64,000 nt of DNA. Origin: Symsagittifera roscoffensis. Lineage: Eukaryota > Xenacoelomorpha > Acoela > Convolutidae. The translations under genes were made by a program, and so were the position numbers. The notes beneath the pieces were generated by a model. It ran no database searches. It saw only the letters and a list, made by a program, of their open reading frames with translations, and had not been told where the DNA came from. The stretch covers positions 55,564,355 through 55,628,354 of the forward strand of contig NC_087062.1 of assembly GCF_963678635.1 (NCBI RefSeq), written 5' to 3'. This document shows, one piece after another, positions 1-13,008 of the stretch; positions within the stretch are counted from its first letter, which is position 1, and each line of letters begins with the position of its first letter.

Positions 1-215
1 GTAATCTTCAAAAAAAATGCACAAAAACCTTATTTTTAGCTTGTTTTCAATAATTTATCTTTGAGGCAGAGTTTTTGTAAGCAGATTAGGGGCTCTATAG
101 ATTTTTAGAGAAGCTCAAAAAAAGTTTGTCAAATAAGGAAATGTCGAAAAAAACTCGGCTGTTTTTTGAAATCTGCCTTCAATCCCCCTCCTTCTCAAAA
201 TTGTGGCGCACGCGA
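1..215. mobile_element. Family B2 repeat, cut by the window edge
   Basis: Contains the AGAAGCTCAAAAAAAG and AAATCTGCCTTCAATCCCCC blocks of the family B right half and ends at GGCGCACGCGACTCATTG. Confidence 0.4.
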
Positions 216-843
216 CTCATTGCACTGACGGTAATAACGACAAGTCGCAACAAAAAACAGTTCGCATAAATCAGCCGCTCGCACCAGAAAACAAACTTAA
301 GTGCTCGTATCAGGGTAAAACCCTGAAATTTAATCCTATGCCCCATAAGATCTATGGATTTTTTTTGTTTAATTTTTTTTTTAAATTAAACATTTGATAA
401 ATATTTTGATTTTTTTCAAGCTTTTTGAAACCCTTCTCCCATATTTTTTTTCAGTGGTTTTAGTGATTTAATTAGCGTCCTACATCAATAAAAAATCACT
501 TAGTTCGAATGAAAAACAATAGAGTAAAACCCTGAATGTTTTGACTAGTTATTTGATTTAAAAAAAATTTGGTAAAAAAATCAAAATTTGATAAAAACTC
601 AAAGAAAAAAGACAATAGTTTTCTTTTTCATTTTTTGAAAATTTTCTCCTCGCAAGCTACTCGAAGTAAAAAGACTAGCGTCTAGCAACTCATTAAAAAG
701 TCAAAAGAAATTCCTCAACTTGCTTAAGTAATTTAAAAAAAAAACAAATTTGCCGTTGAATCTTTAAAAAGATGAAAACTATCACACGTTACTTGTTCCA
801 GATTAAACTAAAAGGAATGCAAAGAGTCCATATATCCAACAAG

Positions 844-1340
844 GCTGCTCGTATCAATGTCGTATGAAAATTCCGACTGCCTTTTAAGGTTTATGGAGTA
901 GTAATAACATTACAAAAGTGAATGTAATAAATTAAAATGAATTTTTTTCTAATATTTAGGATCATTGCCCCACACGCCATATAAAGAAAAAAGGATAGAT
1001 TTCGGTTTTGGTAATAAATCAATTATGGCAAATAAGCTTCTTTCAACCATTTTGAAACTATTTCTAAGACGGATTAAATCTCCGCTTACGCCTTAATGGC
1101 GCGAAAGATATCGCGCGTTAATTATCTCAAATGGGCTTAAATGGCAATCTTTAAACCCCCATAACTTCACAAAAATAATTACAGGTGAAATTTTGTTTCA
1201 AATTTAAGCTCAGGAAAACAATACTTTTTGAATGATATAAAAAATCCGTCAAAAATGGCTAATTAAAAAGTGGAAATTTGTCTGAAGAAAAAACCCAGCG
1301 CGAGCACAAATATTCTGTTACTTTCGTTACGTTGGAACAA
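844..1340 (+). mobile_element. Family A short interspersed element, copy 1
   Basis: A roughly 500-bp non-autonomous repeat that recurs through the window. Hallmarks of the family are a start with GCTCGTATCAGGGCGAAGCCCTG (an internal palindrome) running into TTCCGACTGCCTTTTAAGG, a central palindrome near CGCGATATATTTCGCG beside TTAACGCG, and an end with ACTTTCGTATCGAAAGT then CGGAAC. This copy is diverged at both ends. No coding capacity. Confidence 0.75.
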
Positions 1341-1408
1341 AAGTTGGAACAAGTTGGAACAAAAACAAAAGTTGGAACAAGTTGGAACAAAAGTTGGAAC
1401 AAAAACAA
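1331..1408 (+). repeat. GTTGGAACAA minisatellite at a family A end
   Basis: Six copies of GTTGGAACAA spaced by AA or AAACAA. The unit matches the family A terminal AGTCGGAACAA, so it looks like local amplification of the repeat's end. Confidence 0.85.
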
Positions 1409-3329
1409 TCATAGCTTAGGAGTACAACCGGCTGCTCGATAAACAAAATGAGAATAAAAAATTACTATATTTCATTCAATATTTTGCCTTGTTTGAAGTT
1501 TGCTTTTTTTCACATTGTGATTTGATTTTTTTTATTTCTCGAAAAGTTAATCAAACTTTTCTTTGATTTGCTCCAGGTTATATTTATAATCATAATACCG
1601 CTTGAAAGCCTCGCAGAGTAATTGTTGCTCCTAGTACGTGATTTTGGTTGAAACAAAAATTGGTGATCGAAGAGTGATGTATTCATTTATTAATGTCTTG
1701 CATTGATCTTACAATTAGGTTTTGATTCATAAAAACACGATATTTTTGTAATCATGGATGTTTTCTGCATTTAAAGTAATTCCTAAACTTAAATTTTTCT
1801 ATTTATTATTTACTGAAATGTATCTTTTTAAAAGTTTGCTATAAATGTTTTTGTCCTTAATTATATAGCAAATAAACAGCCTGCGAATTATTTTTATGTT
1901 GATGTTTTTTCTGTGTGTTTAAGCTCGATTTATTTGTTATTTTTTTTCTTCTTTGGGCCACTTTTTTTGTTTTTTCTTGCAACATGGGCTCTAAATTAAA
2001 TACAGTTCAATTCATTCGATTCCTTGGAGAAGCGAGATGAGAAAATTTGGTTTTCTTAGAGGCAAAACTTTGAATGTTTCGACAATCAGCTAGCATCGAT
2101 CAAAAGGTTAAATTTATTCAAAAGGTCTGACAAAAATGAGATTTTTTTTTGTTAATTTCTTGTCTCACTTTTTTCTCCGAAATTTCGTCCCCCATCCCCT
2201 GTATAAATTACAAATGATAGTTTTTGCGCGGGTTAGGATTTAATATCAGCACAATTATTCCGTTACTTTCTTAGAAAGTTGGAACAATTTATCGGCCAAA
2301 CTGCCAAATTAAAATTTCCATTATTTTACAAACTCCATTCAAAAGAGGCTACTTAAAAGTCGAAACTTGTTGGAAGAAAAAAATAACACGGAGCACGAAT
2401 ATTCTATTTTTATTTCGACAGTCGGAACAAAAATTGAAATTTAAAAAAAATTTAGCATCCTAAAAAGATACAAAATACTAGCAAATTCGCAACTGGTCTC
2501 AATTTTTGCCTATTTTGAGAAGTTCGGAAAATATAAGTCAGATTTTTTGAAGCGACTGAACCGGTTTTCAGCGGCAGATTACATAAACCGGGAAATTTAA
2601 ATGAACTAAAAAAACTAAATCTGATAATAACTTTAATGTTTATCCAGCCTTGTTTGATTTGACATGTTCATAAGAATCATGTTTTTTGTTGCGCATTTTC
2701 AGTTTTCTGGGAAAAGTATCAATAGTAGTTGACAGTTTTCTTCTTGACTTCCAATTTAGACACATATCATATCATACATGGCGTGTTTTAGGAGGGGTTT
2801 AACTCAGTGAACATTTCAGAGATTGTGCTAAAGGAGAGGGCGGTGATTATTATTTGATAAACACACTGGAGGTGGCAAAGACGATCACCAGCCACCACAA
2901 ACTGTCGTGTTAGTTTTGGTAGATTTGACCGAAAAACGCCGACGGCTAGGCTTCATTATTTATTATTATTCGATATTTCATCTTGAAATACGAAATAACT
3001 TTACAAGGATATTTTATTGTTATAACTATCAATGTGAATTAAGGTCTCATAAATTTGAATGTCAAACTCTTAATGCTTGCTGATTTCTGATTGTTTTCAC
3101 GCCAAATTTAAGACATTTCACGTTCAGTGCACTTGAAAAGATTGCTTTCGACTCTGTTCATACAGTTGCCTGCCATAGCCATAAATTTCCAAAAAAATTG
3201 TAAATTTTATGACCGAGAACAAGAAAGTAAGTTACGCGATGGGATCTCATCTATAGGGTTGTTTTCTTTTCGCATTCAGTTAAAATTTTTGATTACTTCT
3301 GGTGCCGAATAGTCGCAAAGACCCAACAA

Positions 3330-3870
3330 GGGACCGTAATCAGAACCATAAAATTTCACTTCTAGCTCGGTTCCTAATTGGCGCGCCGTGATTTAGAGTA
3401 GATGGGCGGGACTTTTTTGGAACATTGTTTTTCCTGGTGGAATGTACGCAAGTAGTCTGGCTAAATATGCCACCCTCAGGTTAGTCAAAGGGTGAAATTA
3501 TAGCCGATAATTGAAACTTGATCTAACGTCGCCGCGGTATTTCTACAATCACAGGTCAATGATACGGGACTGATTCTTGGCGACAAGCGATAACTGCATT
3601 GACGGAGATTAAGTCTCCTCGAATGGGTACAAATTCGTTTTTAACGGACCATCCCTTCCCATTACCTGGACCCTTCTATTGAGTCGGAAAGTAATCTTGC
3701 AAACAACATGCTCTGTTAGTGGGCGATTAAAGGATAATCCGAACTTAGACAGCATGGTTCCAGGATATCGGTCAAAAAACAAACTGGTTTTTGAGTAAAC
3801 CCAGGATTAGATCCAGCAGAGAAAGTAAGGGCGGCGACTGATAAGACAAAAAAGAGGCCGAACAAAGAAG
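3330..3870. other. GC-richer block of unknown origin
   Basis: Base composition is clearly less AT-rich than the surroundings, and the block includes GGCGCGCC and CCGCCGCGG-like pieces. No open frame survives on either strand. It may be a decayed transposon or a former coding fragment; nothing was recognised. Confidence 0.3.
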
Positions 3871-4542
3871 CACCCATATATGTTCACGTTGATCTCCCTT
3901 TCTCATATAATGACAGCTCCTTAAGCCAATCAAACTCCACTTGGACTATTTTTAGAAATATTAAAAAAAACACAAGCATTCTTCTTACAATGTTTGTGTT
4001 TGTATCAAATCTGACATTTGAAAGAGTTTTGGTCGGCTTTATTAAATAATCTCCGAGTAGACGAACCCTTTTGAACTGTTAACTAAAATTTTTGATGAAT
4101 ATTTTCATTATCATCTAAAAGATATTGTCAAAGTGAGCTCCAATTCGAAAAATGTTCTATCTAAGATCCTTTTTCAAAGAATTATGGGTTTTTGGAATAA
4201 AAGCTGCCATTTTAAACAATTTGGAATACAATTTAAGTATTATATTTTTAATTAACGCGTAGCGCAAGCGGCGAAATAAACTGACTCAGGAATCACTCGA
4301 ATTGAATTTGGACAGGCTAATTGCTCCGGCTTCGAAGAAAGTGAGCAATGCATATGATAGGGTTGCTTTCTTTTATTCCAACCAAATGCTTCAAAAAGTG
4401 GCCAAATTCAGGATCGATTCTGTTTTGGTTTCCCAAGCGGGTGTGCTTTCACTACCCTAACTTCGGCAAAAAAATTATCGTTTAACTTATAATAGCTTCG
4501 ACAGGCGAATTAGTAATGAGTGGCACATTTTTGCGCTCTTGT

Positions 4543-5623
4543 TGTTCCGACTTTCGATACGAAACTAACTGTTCCGAGTTTCGATACAAAAGGAACGGAA
4601 TATTTGTGCTCGGGGTGGGTTTTTTCTTCAGACAAATTTCGACTTATTAACAAGCCATTTTTGACGGAATTTTTTTTATCATTCAAAGGTGTTGTTGTCC
4701 TGAGCTTAAATTTGAAACAAGAATGCTCGTACCAGGGCGAAGCCCTGAATGTTCCGACTGCCTTTTAAGGTTTATGGAGCAGTAATAACATTAAAAAATT
4801 AATTGTAAGAAAAAAAAATGAAAAAAATTTTTTTTTTCTAAAATTGAAATTTTTTAATGAAAATCATCCCCCCACACGCCATACAAAGTACAAAAGGATA
4901 GATTTTGCTCCTTGTAACAAACCAATTATGGCAAAAAAGCTTCTTTCAACCAATTTGGAACGATTTCTAAGACGGATTAACTCTCCGCTTACGCGTTAAT
5001 AGCGCGAAATATATCGCGCGTTAATTGTTCCAAATTGGCCAAAATGGCAATCTTTAAACCCCCATAATTTCACGAAAAATGATCACAGGTAAAATATCGT
5101 TTCAAATTTAAGCTCAGGACAATAATACCTTTCGAATGATATAAAAAAGTTCAGTCAAAAAGGGCTAGTTAAAAAGTCGAAATTTGTCTGAAGAAAAAAA
5201 AAACCCACCCCGAGCACAAATATTCCGTTACTTTCGTATCGAAAGTCGGAACAAAAATATTTAATCTGTGATCTTTTTTTGTAAAATTATGGGGATTTAA
5301 AGATTGCCATTTTGGCCAATTTGTGACAATTAACGCGCGATATAATTCGCGCTATTAACGTGTAAGATTTTTTTATCCGTCTTAGAAATTGTTCCAAATT
5401 GGTTGAAAGAAGTTTATTGCCATAATTGATTTGTTACAAGGAGAAAAATATATCCTTTGTTTCCTTATCTGGCGGTGGGGGGATGTTTTTCATAAAAATT
5501 TTCAAATTTTAGAAAAAAAGAATTTTCATTTTTTTTTACATTTAATTTGTTAAGGTTATTACTGCTCCATAAACCTTAAAAGGCAGTCGGAACATTCAAG
5601 GCTTCACTCTGATACGAGCAGTC
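4543..5623. mobile_element. Family A cluster: partial minus, full plus, partial minus copies
   Basis: A partial inverted copy (4543-4715) runs into a complete plus copy (4721-5255), followed at once by an inverted copy (5256-5623). The parts share the GGGCGAAGCCC start block, the TTAACGCG centre and the AAGTCGGAAC end. The tail-to-tail arrangement could fold into a long hairpin. Confidence 0.75.
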
Positions 5624-6459
5624 TTGCAATTTCTTCCAATTGGATAAATATAAACTAGAATGGTCTTATTAATTCCGTATACGACTGATTTTTCAGCACT
5701 TAATATTTGATATAGGCAGTCGAAAAACTATTCAATACCAGTTATGCGACAGTCGAAGCATTTAAGGTTTTGTCCAGTTTTGATATGCGAATAAATTTGT
5801 TATCTAAGTAACTTATACTAGATTATAATATATCAATTTGAACTCTTAACATGCGCGAGGAGAAAGGAAGGAGCTTTGTCGAAAAACAAAAGTTAGCAAA
5901 AATCTATACTGTTTTCAAAAAATTTATCACTTTTTCCAGAAATTATTTCAGATACCTCAAAAGGGAGTCAGAGTGCTCAAAATTTTGCCCTGGTATCTTC
6001 ATTTTTGTTTCCTTCCGACTTTTGTGACATTGAATTTCGTTAAGTTTATAATCAAACAAAAAAATCTATGGTTCAAAAAAGCCAACTAAAGCCATCAATG
6101 TCGAGAGCACACAAGATCTTGCTCTTAAAATATTATGAAATTTGCTTGCTTTTAAGCTAAATTGCACAACATACACAATTAAAACATTAAATTTTTCATG
6201 TTTGACGCACTTTTTTGGTTTTTGTTTTTCTAACTTAGAAATTGGAAAAAGTCATAATTTTAAAGTATGATATGAATTAACATAAACTTTGCAGTTTTTC
6301 ATGTAAGAAAAAATTGATGTTAAGACAAATCAACAAATCAGATGGGAGTTTTTGGACAAAAGAGAAAACAAAATTTTATTGTCTCTCAAAAATGATAAAA
6401 AAGGTATATCTAAGTTTCTTTACGTGAAGTGTTATAGAAGAATTATTTCAACGTTGCGA

Positions 6460-6813
6460 AAAAAGGTTGCGTAAGTCCCCCTCTCTTAACTCTGGTTGCC
6501 ATTTTTTCAAAGGGTGTTTTCTTCGGTACCATTTAACGGCAACCATTTTTGGTGAGCGAACCTCAAGATTTCTAAAACTTCTTCGGCGCTGGTATTCACT
6601 TAAATTGAGATCGGAGCGCTGGCCGAAAAAAAAAGGCTATAAAATGTCATACTTGGCCAGTTTTTTTAAAATTAGCCTAAGATAAACAGGTTCTTGATAG
6701 GGTTCTAGGGGCGTTCAAATACTCAAACCGGTCAACTTAGAAAAAAATTTGACAAAATTTGGATTTTTTTTCTCAAAAAACAGCCCCTTAGAGAAATATC
6801 TTGGCACGCCACT
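6460..6813. mobile_element. Family B2 repeat, left end uncertain
   Basis: Ends in CTTGGCACGCCACTG, the inverse of the CAGTGGCGTGCC end type. The flank to the right (6814-6842) also resembles the flank of the copy at 63393, so the true element may be longer. Confidence 0.45.
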
Positions 6814-7179
6814 GATGCTAGTCATGCAACTTCCATACATGGAATAATTAGGTTTCTTTGTCGTTCACTTTTTGCTGATATTTGAGGAAAACTGACTGAA
6901 AATAGATTTTAGGATATTTACACTGATTCTGAAAAACTATAAAACAGCTCACCAGAAAAATGAAAAAAAAACAGTGAAAGATTTCACTCGAATCGATTGT
7001 AATAACATTGGTTTTGATTTTCTAATTTGATAAATTAAATCAAATTTCGGGCTAAAAAATCAATGTTAAATTTTTGATTTTGCTCTTGTCAAATTCTTCT
7101 TTTCAATTTTAGATTCATACCTTGATGATGAACAGTCTCCCATTTTTCTGTTGTCTCAAATTTTGAAATCATTTCTGTT

Positions 7180-7579
7180 CAGTAGCGGATTTAGGGGGGA
7201 TTCGACCCCCTCCCGACCCAAAGTGTCCCCTTTGTACTATTTTGAGATATTCAATTTTGGCTGATTGACCTTTAAATTTTTCTAAAGACGCCTTTGGCGC
7301 CAATGTATTCTAACTTTGAGAAGGGAAGCGCTCGCCAAAAAAAGCGATTTTTTGATTTTTGGTCGAAATTTTCCAAAAAGTGCATAAAAACGCCATTTTT
7401 AGCCTGTTTTTTGAAAAGATTGCTTGTGGCGCAGAAAATTTGGTCAATAAGATGTCTTTTTAGTGATTTGGGAGAGCTCAGAAAATCAAGTCGGTCGACC
7501 TAAAAAAAGGCCGGGGAAAATTTCAAATTTTTTTTTGAAAATCTGCCCCCCCTTCAAAAAATTCCTAGATCCGCGCCTG
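7180..7579. mobile_element. Family B hAT-like MITE
   Basis: A 400-bp element with imperfect terminal inverted repeats: CAGTAGCGGATTTAGG at the left and, read inward, CAGGCGCGGATCTAGG at the right. CAGGGGCGGATC-type ends are typical of hAT-derived MITEs. An internal hallmark is GCCTTTGGCGCC. It lies just downstream of the TM1-TM2 exon. Confidence 0.7.
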
Positions 7580-7684
7580 TTTCTGTTTCAAAAGCTGGAC
7601 AGCTCTTTTTAATGCCTTTCCCTTTTGATTATTTTATCGTTTTCAAAATGGCTTAGACAAAACAGATGGTATATGCGCGTGTAC

Positions 7685-7888
7685 CTTATGGATCCGCTGA
7701 TATGTTTGTCGTATCGGTTGCTGGCCCCTGAGCCCAGAGTGAGCATAGTCAATACTGTAGTGATGCCGACACTGGCTCTGGCAGGCGTCGCCGTCCGACT
7801 GATCCAGAAAGTAATCCAACTCAACGCTGTGATTAGTGCACTCGGCACAAACGTCTCCACTATGTACACCAGGTACTTGCGCTTCAAT
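7685..7888 (-). CDS. Cys-loop ligand-gated ion channel, TM1-TM2 exon (anion-type pore)
   Basis: This exon encodes LKRKYLVYIVETFVPSALI and the rest of TM1, the short intracellular TM1-TM2 turn, and TM2 with VGITTVLTML. The turn carries TPAR at the cytoplasmic mouth of the pore; in this family a PAR motif there marks anion (chloride) selectivity. The exon continues into the TM2-TM3 loop (GSGASNRYDKHISGSI). The acceptor is CTTTGTTTAG and the donor AAG/GTACAC. It joins the pre-TM1 exon in phase 2. TM3, the cytoplasmic loop and TM4 must be encoded further left. I could not find a convincing TM3 exon between 1 and 7684, so the gene probably continues outside the window. Confidence 0.92.
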
Positions 7889-9166
7889 CTAAACAAAGCA
7901 GACAGTCATTAAAGTCAATTACAGAAGTTAGCGGTTCGAGGCCAGCCCGTGTAGCGAATTTTCAGCTTTTCTTAATTTGGCTACGGTAATACAGTTTATC
8001 ATAAATCATAAATCGTACTATCATAAATCCGGTGTAAAAGGGTACGTTAGTACGATGTGTTTATAAGAATTTTTTCAACATTTCCTAATAGATCTGAACA
8101 GATCTGAAAAAGCTGAGCAAAATTAAGTTAGAAGTTTTACAACAAACATAGTTATAATATTTCTTGAACCCTGCCAAAAAGTGTAGCCTTGAGGAGTTTG
8201 AACTACATTAATAAGGAAGTATTAAATGATCATTATTTCATTGCAAATTTAATATCCGACTAAAATAGGGGGATGAGATTTGGACCGAAGTTATGATGAC
8301 CTTTTACTCTTTTCTAATTTCTTTTATTTTTCTCTTCTCGGAGTTTTATTTGCTACACTAATAAGTTCACTCCCTTTTCCTAATGTTGGTTGATTTGGCG
8401 GTGCCTCTGGATTACTTAAAATGGTCCCTCAAAGTATGCTTCGAAACTCTTCTTCTTATCTCTTTATCCAACACCAAGCAAAGCTTTGTGCTTTGTTCTA
8501 CCTATCGGCCACTAACTAATCTACTGGTTTCTTTTATTTTTAAAAATATGCAAATCTGCAGGTTGAAGTGACAGAAAAATGACAGGGCCTGAAAGAGAAC
8601 AAAGTGATTTTGGACCTAAATTTATTTATGCGTGGACACCTCTGATAGGCACATTTGATAGATGATGATAAGAATTAGAAAGGACGAGAGCAATTACTGC
8701 AGAACTACAAACTCAATTTTCCCTACAAAAATGCAAATTTTATAGCTAAAGTATCACCAACTTTTTTTGTCTATGTAAATGCAGTTTTTATTTTTGTTTT
8801 GTCTCATGTTTTTTTAATAAGCTGCTTTTAGATCTTCATTTTGAAAATATATCTGAAAGTCTTGAATATTTTAGCAACGAGCCCAACAAAATTGGATAAT
8901 CGACGTTTATTTTCAGATTTTTCGCTAATGACTTTGACCTGGTTTGAGAAAAAACAGGGTCAATCGTTTTCTGCCGATAAATTCTGCCTAGGGAACTTTT
9001 TGTGAATAGAAAGACATCAGTCTGTGACAACTAGGTGACAACGGAATATCCGCTACTTCACATGGAGTTTGAACTTCTAATTGAGTTTTGACAAACGCCC
9101 GCAGAAAAAAAATTGTACATATGAAGTGAATTTCGCTTCTTTTTTCTCTATCGCAAAAGCTAACCA

Positions 9167-10233
9167 GACTGCTCGGATCAGGGTGAAGCCCTGAATATTC
9201 CGACTGCCTTTTAAGGTCTATGGAGCAGTAATAACATGAAAAATTTAAATGTTATGAAACAAAATTAAAAAATTGAAAAAAAAATTTGAATTTTTTTGTG
9301 AAAAAATCCCCCACATGCCATATTAAGTACAAAGTGATAGATTTTATTCCTATTAACAAATCAATTTTGGCATATAAGCTTCCTTGAACCAATTTGGAAC
9401 TATTTCTAAGACGGATTAAATCTTGCTTACGCGTTAATAGCGCGAAATATATCGCGCGTTAATTGTCCCAAATCGGCCAAAAAGGCAATCTTTAAACCCC
9501 CATATCTTTACAAAAAATGATCACAAGTAAAACATCTTTTCGAATTTAAGCTCAAGACAACAAGAGATTTCGATTGATATAGAAAAAACTCCGTCAAAAA
9601 TATCTGGTTAAAAAGTCGAATTTTGTCTGAAGAAAAAAAACCCACCCCGATCACAAAAATTCCGTTACTTTCATTACAAAAGTCGGAACAATAATATTCT
9701 GTCCATTTTTGGCTACGAAAGTAACGGAATATTTGTGCTCGGGGTGGGTTTTTTTTTCTTCAGACAAATTTCGACTTTTTAACTGACCATTTTTGACGGA
9801 TTTTTTTATACCATTCAAAAGATATTGTTGTCTTGAGCTTTAACTTGAAAAGATATTTCACCTGTGATTCTTTTTCGTCAAGTTATGGCAATTTAAAGAT
9901 TGGCATTTTGGCCAACTTAGGGCAATTAACGCGCGATATATTTCGCGCTATTAACGCGTAAGCGGAGATTTAATCAGTCTTAGAAATCGTTTCAAATTGG
10001 TTGAAGGAAGCTTATTTGCATAGTTGATTGGTTACTAGAAGCAAAATTTATCACTTTGTACTTTATATGGCGTGTGGGAGATGATTTTCACAAAAAAATC
10101 TCATATTTTTCTACAACATTTTTTTTCATTTTATTTTCTTTTTTTTTACATTTGATTTTTTCATGTTATTACTGCTTCATATACCTTGAAAGGCAGCCGG
10201 AACATTCAAGGCTTCGCCCTGAGATGAACAGTC
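9167..10233. mobile_element. Family A inverted pair
   Basis: A plus copy at 9167-9690 and a minus copy at 9711-10233 are separated by about 20 bp, making an inverted repeat with arms of about 520 bp. Both arms keep the ATTCCGACTGCC or inverted GGCAGCCGGAAC end and the central GCGCGATATATTTCGCGC palindrome. Confidence 0.8.
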
Positions 10234-11460
10234 TTGTTTAAATGTTTATTATTTAAAAAGTCTCGTTTTTTATAGTTGCCATGGACTTATTTGTATGAAT
10301 TGCGTGCTATTTGATTCATATCATGTTAATTAAAACCAAATATGCTGAAAAATATTGGCTTGAGCGCCCTTCAATTTTAAACACAAGCCTCAATTTCTTG
10401 CCAAAGTATACTTAAATGGAGGCCAGCTAAACTTTTTGCTGGCAGTCTTGCAATTTCATTGATTTGTATTCATGTTTTTTATTCATTACTCTAGTCTAGT
10501 TACAGCGATATCAAAGCGGAATATGCTGTAACTTCAGAAGTTAATTTACGAATCAATAAGTATGATCTTCATAATAGAGTTGAAAAATTGAGATATTGAC
10601 AAACATAATGTATGACCACTACATAATGTATGACCACATGTTCTTAGTAGCAAATTTCTTAAAGGTGACGATAACAATATGTCTCTTTAAGAGACAGTGA
10701 TCTCAGTTTGAGTTTCCTTGTTCAAAGATTGTTGTCGATCAATGCCACTGAGTTTAAACCAACTGAGTCTTTGATTTAGCCTTCAACTATTCACAGCTTT
10801 ACTTTCCAGGATTCTTCTGAGGAAAAAGACCTGCACGCTGAAAGAGAAAGAAAGCGGTGTGATTTTACTCTTATTCCGCCTCCGAGCTAGAAAAAGGATT
10901 AAGAACTAAAATCAAACAAGACTGCTCGTATCAGGGCGAAGCTCTGAATGTTCCGACTGCCTTTCAAGGTTTATGGAGCAGTAATAACGTGAAAAAATTG
11001 AATGTAAAAAAAAACAAAAATAAAATGAAAAAAATTTTGAACAAAAATTTGAGATTTTTTTGTGAAAATAATTCCGCCACTCGCCATATAAAGTACAAAA
11101 GCATAGATTTTGTTCCTTATAATAAATCAATTATGGCAAATAAGCTTCTTTCAACAAATTTGGAACGATTTCTAAGACGTATTAACTCTCCGCTTCACGC
11201 GTTAATAGCGCGAAATATATCGCGAGTTCATTGTTTCAAATTGGCCAAAATGGCAATATTTAAACCCCCATATCTTTACGAAAAATGATCACAAGTGAAA
11301 AATGTTTTCAAATATAAGCTTAAGACAACAATAGGTTACGATTGATAATAAAAAAACTTCGTCAAAAATGGCTAGTTAAAAAGTCGAATTTTGTCTGAAG
11401 AAAAAAAAACCAACCCCGAACACAAATATTCCGTTACTTTCATTACAAAAAGCGGAACAA
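10232..11460 (+). repeat. Segmental duplication, copy 1
   Basis: About 690 bp of unique sequence plus the adjoining family A copy recur at 13009 with the same order and few differences. The offset is 2777 bp. Confidence 0.85.
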
Positions 11461-12310
11461 TAATATTCTGTCCATTTTCTGAATGTTCAGGGAAATTTCA
11501 AAGTTCCAAGGTTTTTTTGTTAAGACTTCCGATACGAAAGTAACGGAATTTTTGTGCTCGGGGTGGGTTTTTTTTCTTCAGACAAGTTTCGACTTTTTAA
11601 CTGACCATTTTAGACGAAAATTTTTATACCCTTCAAAAGATATTGTTGTCCTGAGCCTTGACTTGAAAAAAAATTTCACTTGTGAACATTTTTTGTCAAG
11701 TTATGGCGGTTTAAAGATTGGCATTTTGGCCAACTTGGGGCAATTAACGCGCGATGTATTTCGCGCCATTAACGCGTAAGCGGAGATTTAATCAATCTTA
11801 GATATTGTTTCAAATTGGTTGAAGGAAGCTTATTTGCCATAATTGATTGGCTACTAGAAGCAAAATTTATCTCTTTGTACTTTATATGGCGTGTGGGAGA
11901 TGATTTTTACAAAAAAATCTCCAAAACCCCACTCGCCATATAAAGAACAAAGGATAGATTTTGCTTCTTTTAAGAAATCAATTATGGTAAATCAGCTTCT
12001 CTCAACAAACTTGGAACGAATTCTAAGACGTGTTAACTCTCCGCTTACGCGTTATTAGCGCGAAATATATCGCGCGTTAATTGTCCCAATTTGGCCAAAA
12101 TGGCAATCTTTAAACCCTCATAACTTTACAAAAAATGATCACAGGTGAAATATTTTTTCAAATTTAAGCTCAGGACAACAATAGCTTTCGAATGATGTAA
12201 GAAAACTCCGTCAAAAATGGCTAGTTAAAAAGTCGAAAATTGTCTGAAGAAAAAAAAACCCACCCCAAGCACAAATATTCCGTTACTTTCGTATCGAAAG
12301 TCGGAACAAT
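10919..12310. mobile_element. Family A cluster: plus, partial minus, partial plus
   Basis: A full plus copy (10919-11460) is followed by an inverted partial copy (11524-11925) and a truncated plus copy (11928-12310) that starts at the conserved CCACTCGCCATATAAAG block. The last junction looks like one copy joined into another, as expected after recombination between repeats. Confidence 0.75.
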
Positions 12311-13008
12311 AATTACATCAATTATATCACATAGAGAAGATAATGTAATCGCATTCTGTTAAAGTCTGTTTAACTGAAGCAATATTTGAATTAGACAAGA
12401 ATCTTGATATGATTTTGTTTGCCTACATTTACTCTAGAAAACAACCTAGTACAATAAAACTCAATTGTCACCAATATTTGGTCACTACGAGTTTTTTCTG
12501 ATTCAATTTTTATCAGTGTACAGTGCTGATTCATTATCTGCGATCATCTAGCAATCATAGCTTTATTGAATTTATTTGAAAACTAGTGACTATTCTCTCT
12601 AAACTCGTATAATTGGAAAAATTTGTCGCTTGTTCATCAGTTACGCTCGTATACACGCAAACTCAACGCTTGAAAGCCTAGAAATATGGTCAATTTAAGG
12701 TTTTCCCGCCGAGTTTGAAATGTTTTTCTTGTATTGCTCACTTTTACTTGTTTAAGAAAAATGAGAAAATTGGTAAATTAGCTGCTTTTGTGACAGAGCA
12801 TTAACGCTACTACAAGAAACAATTACAGGTGAAAAAAAAATCAAATAGGAATGAAATGAGTCTCGGATTGTACAAGTTAAGCGCCATCGCTGTTCACTAA
12901 AGATTCCATGATATCACACACCAGTAGATTACGTTGAATATAAAAAATGAGGTGGGGAATATCCAACGTGCCATCATGTCTATCTTGGCTGATTTCATGC
13001 TTGTGGGG

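Larger units (their letters stand above)
1..7684 (-). other. Sequence downstream of the TM1-TM2 exon, probably intron
   Basis: A GT donor at 7684 opens the next intron of the channel gene. No TM3-like or TM4-like exon was recognised down to position 1, so this is read as part of another long intron. It holds family A copies (844-1340 and the cluster at 4543-5623), family B and B2 copies (1-215, about 6460-6813, 7180-7579) and a minisatellite at 1331. The stretches 216-843, 1410-3330 and 5624-6460 are AT-rich with no supported gene. Confidence 0.5.

Noticed and set aside
3127-3312. A 61-codon plus-strand open stretch as a gene.
   Set aside because: Short, AT-rich, no domain and no conserved context.
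1-7684. A TM3 or TM4 exon of the channel in the left end of the window.
   Set aside because: I scanned the minus strand for the hydrophobic TM3 pattern after an AG acceptor and found no convincing candidate.
7625-7912. A 95-codon plus-strand open frame over the TM1-TM2 exon.
   Set aside because: It is the antisense shadow of the channel exon, which has splice sites and family motifs on the minus strand.
7921-7990. GCGGTTCGAGGCC beside the TM1-TM2 exon as a tRNA gene B box.
   Set aside because: No cloverleaf can be drawn around it and no A box lies at the right distance.
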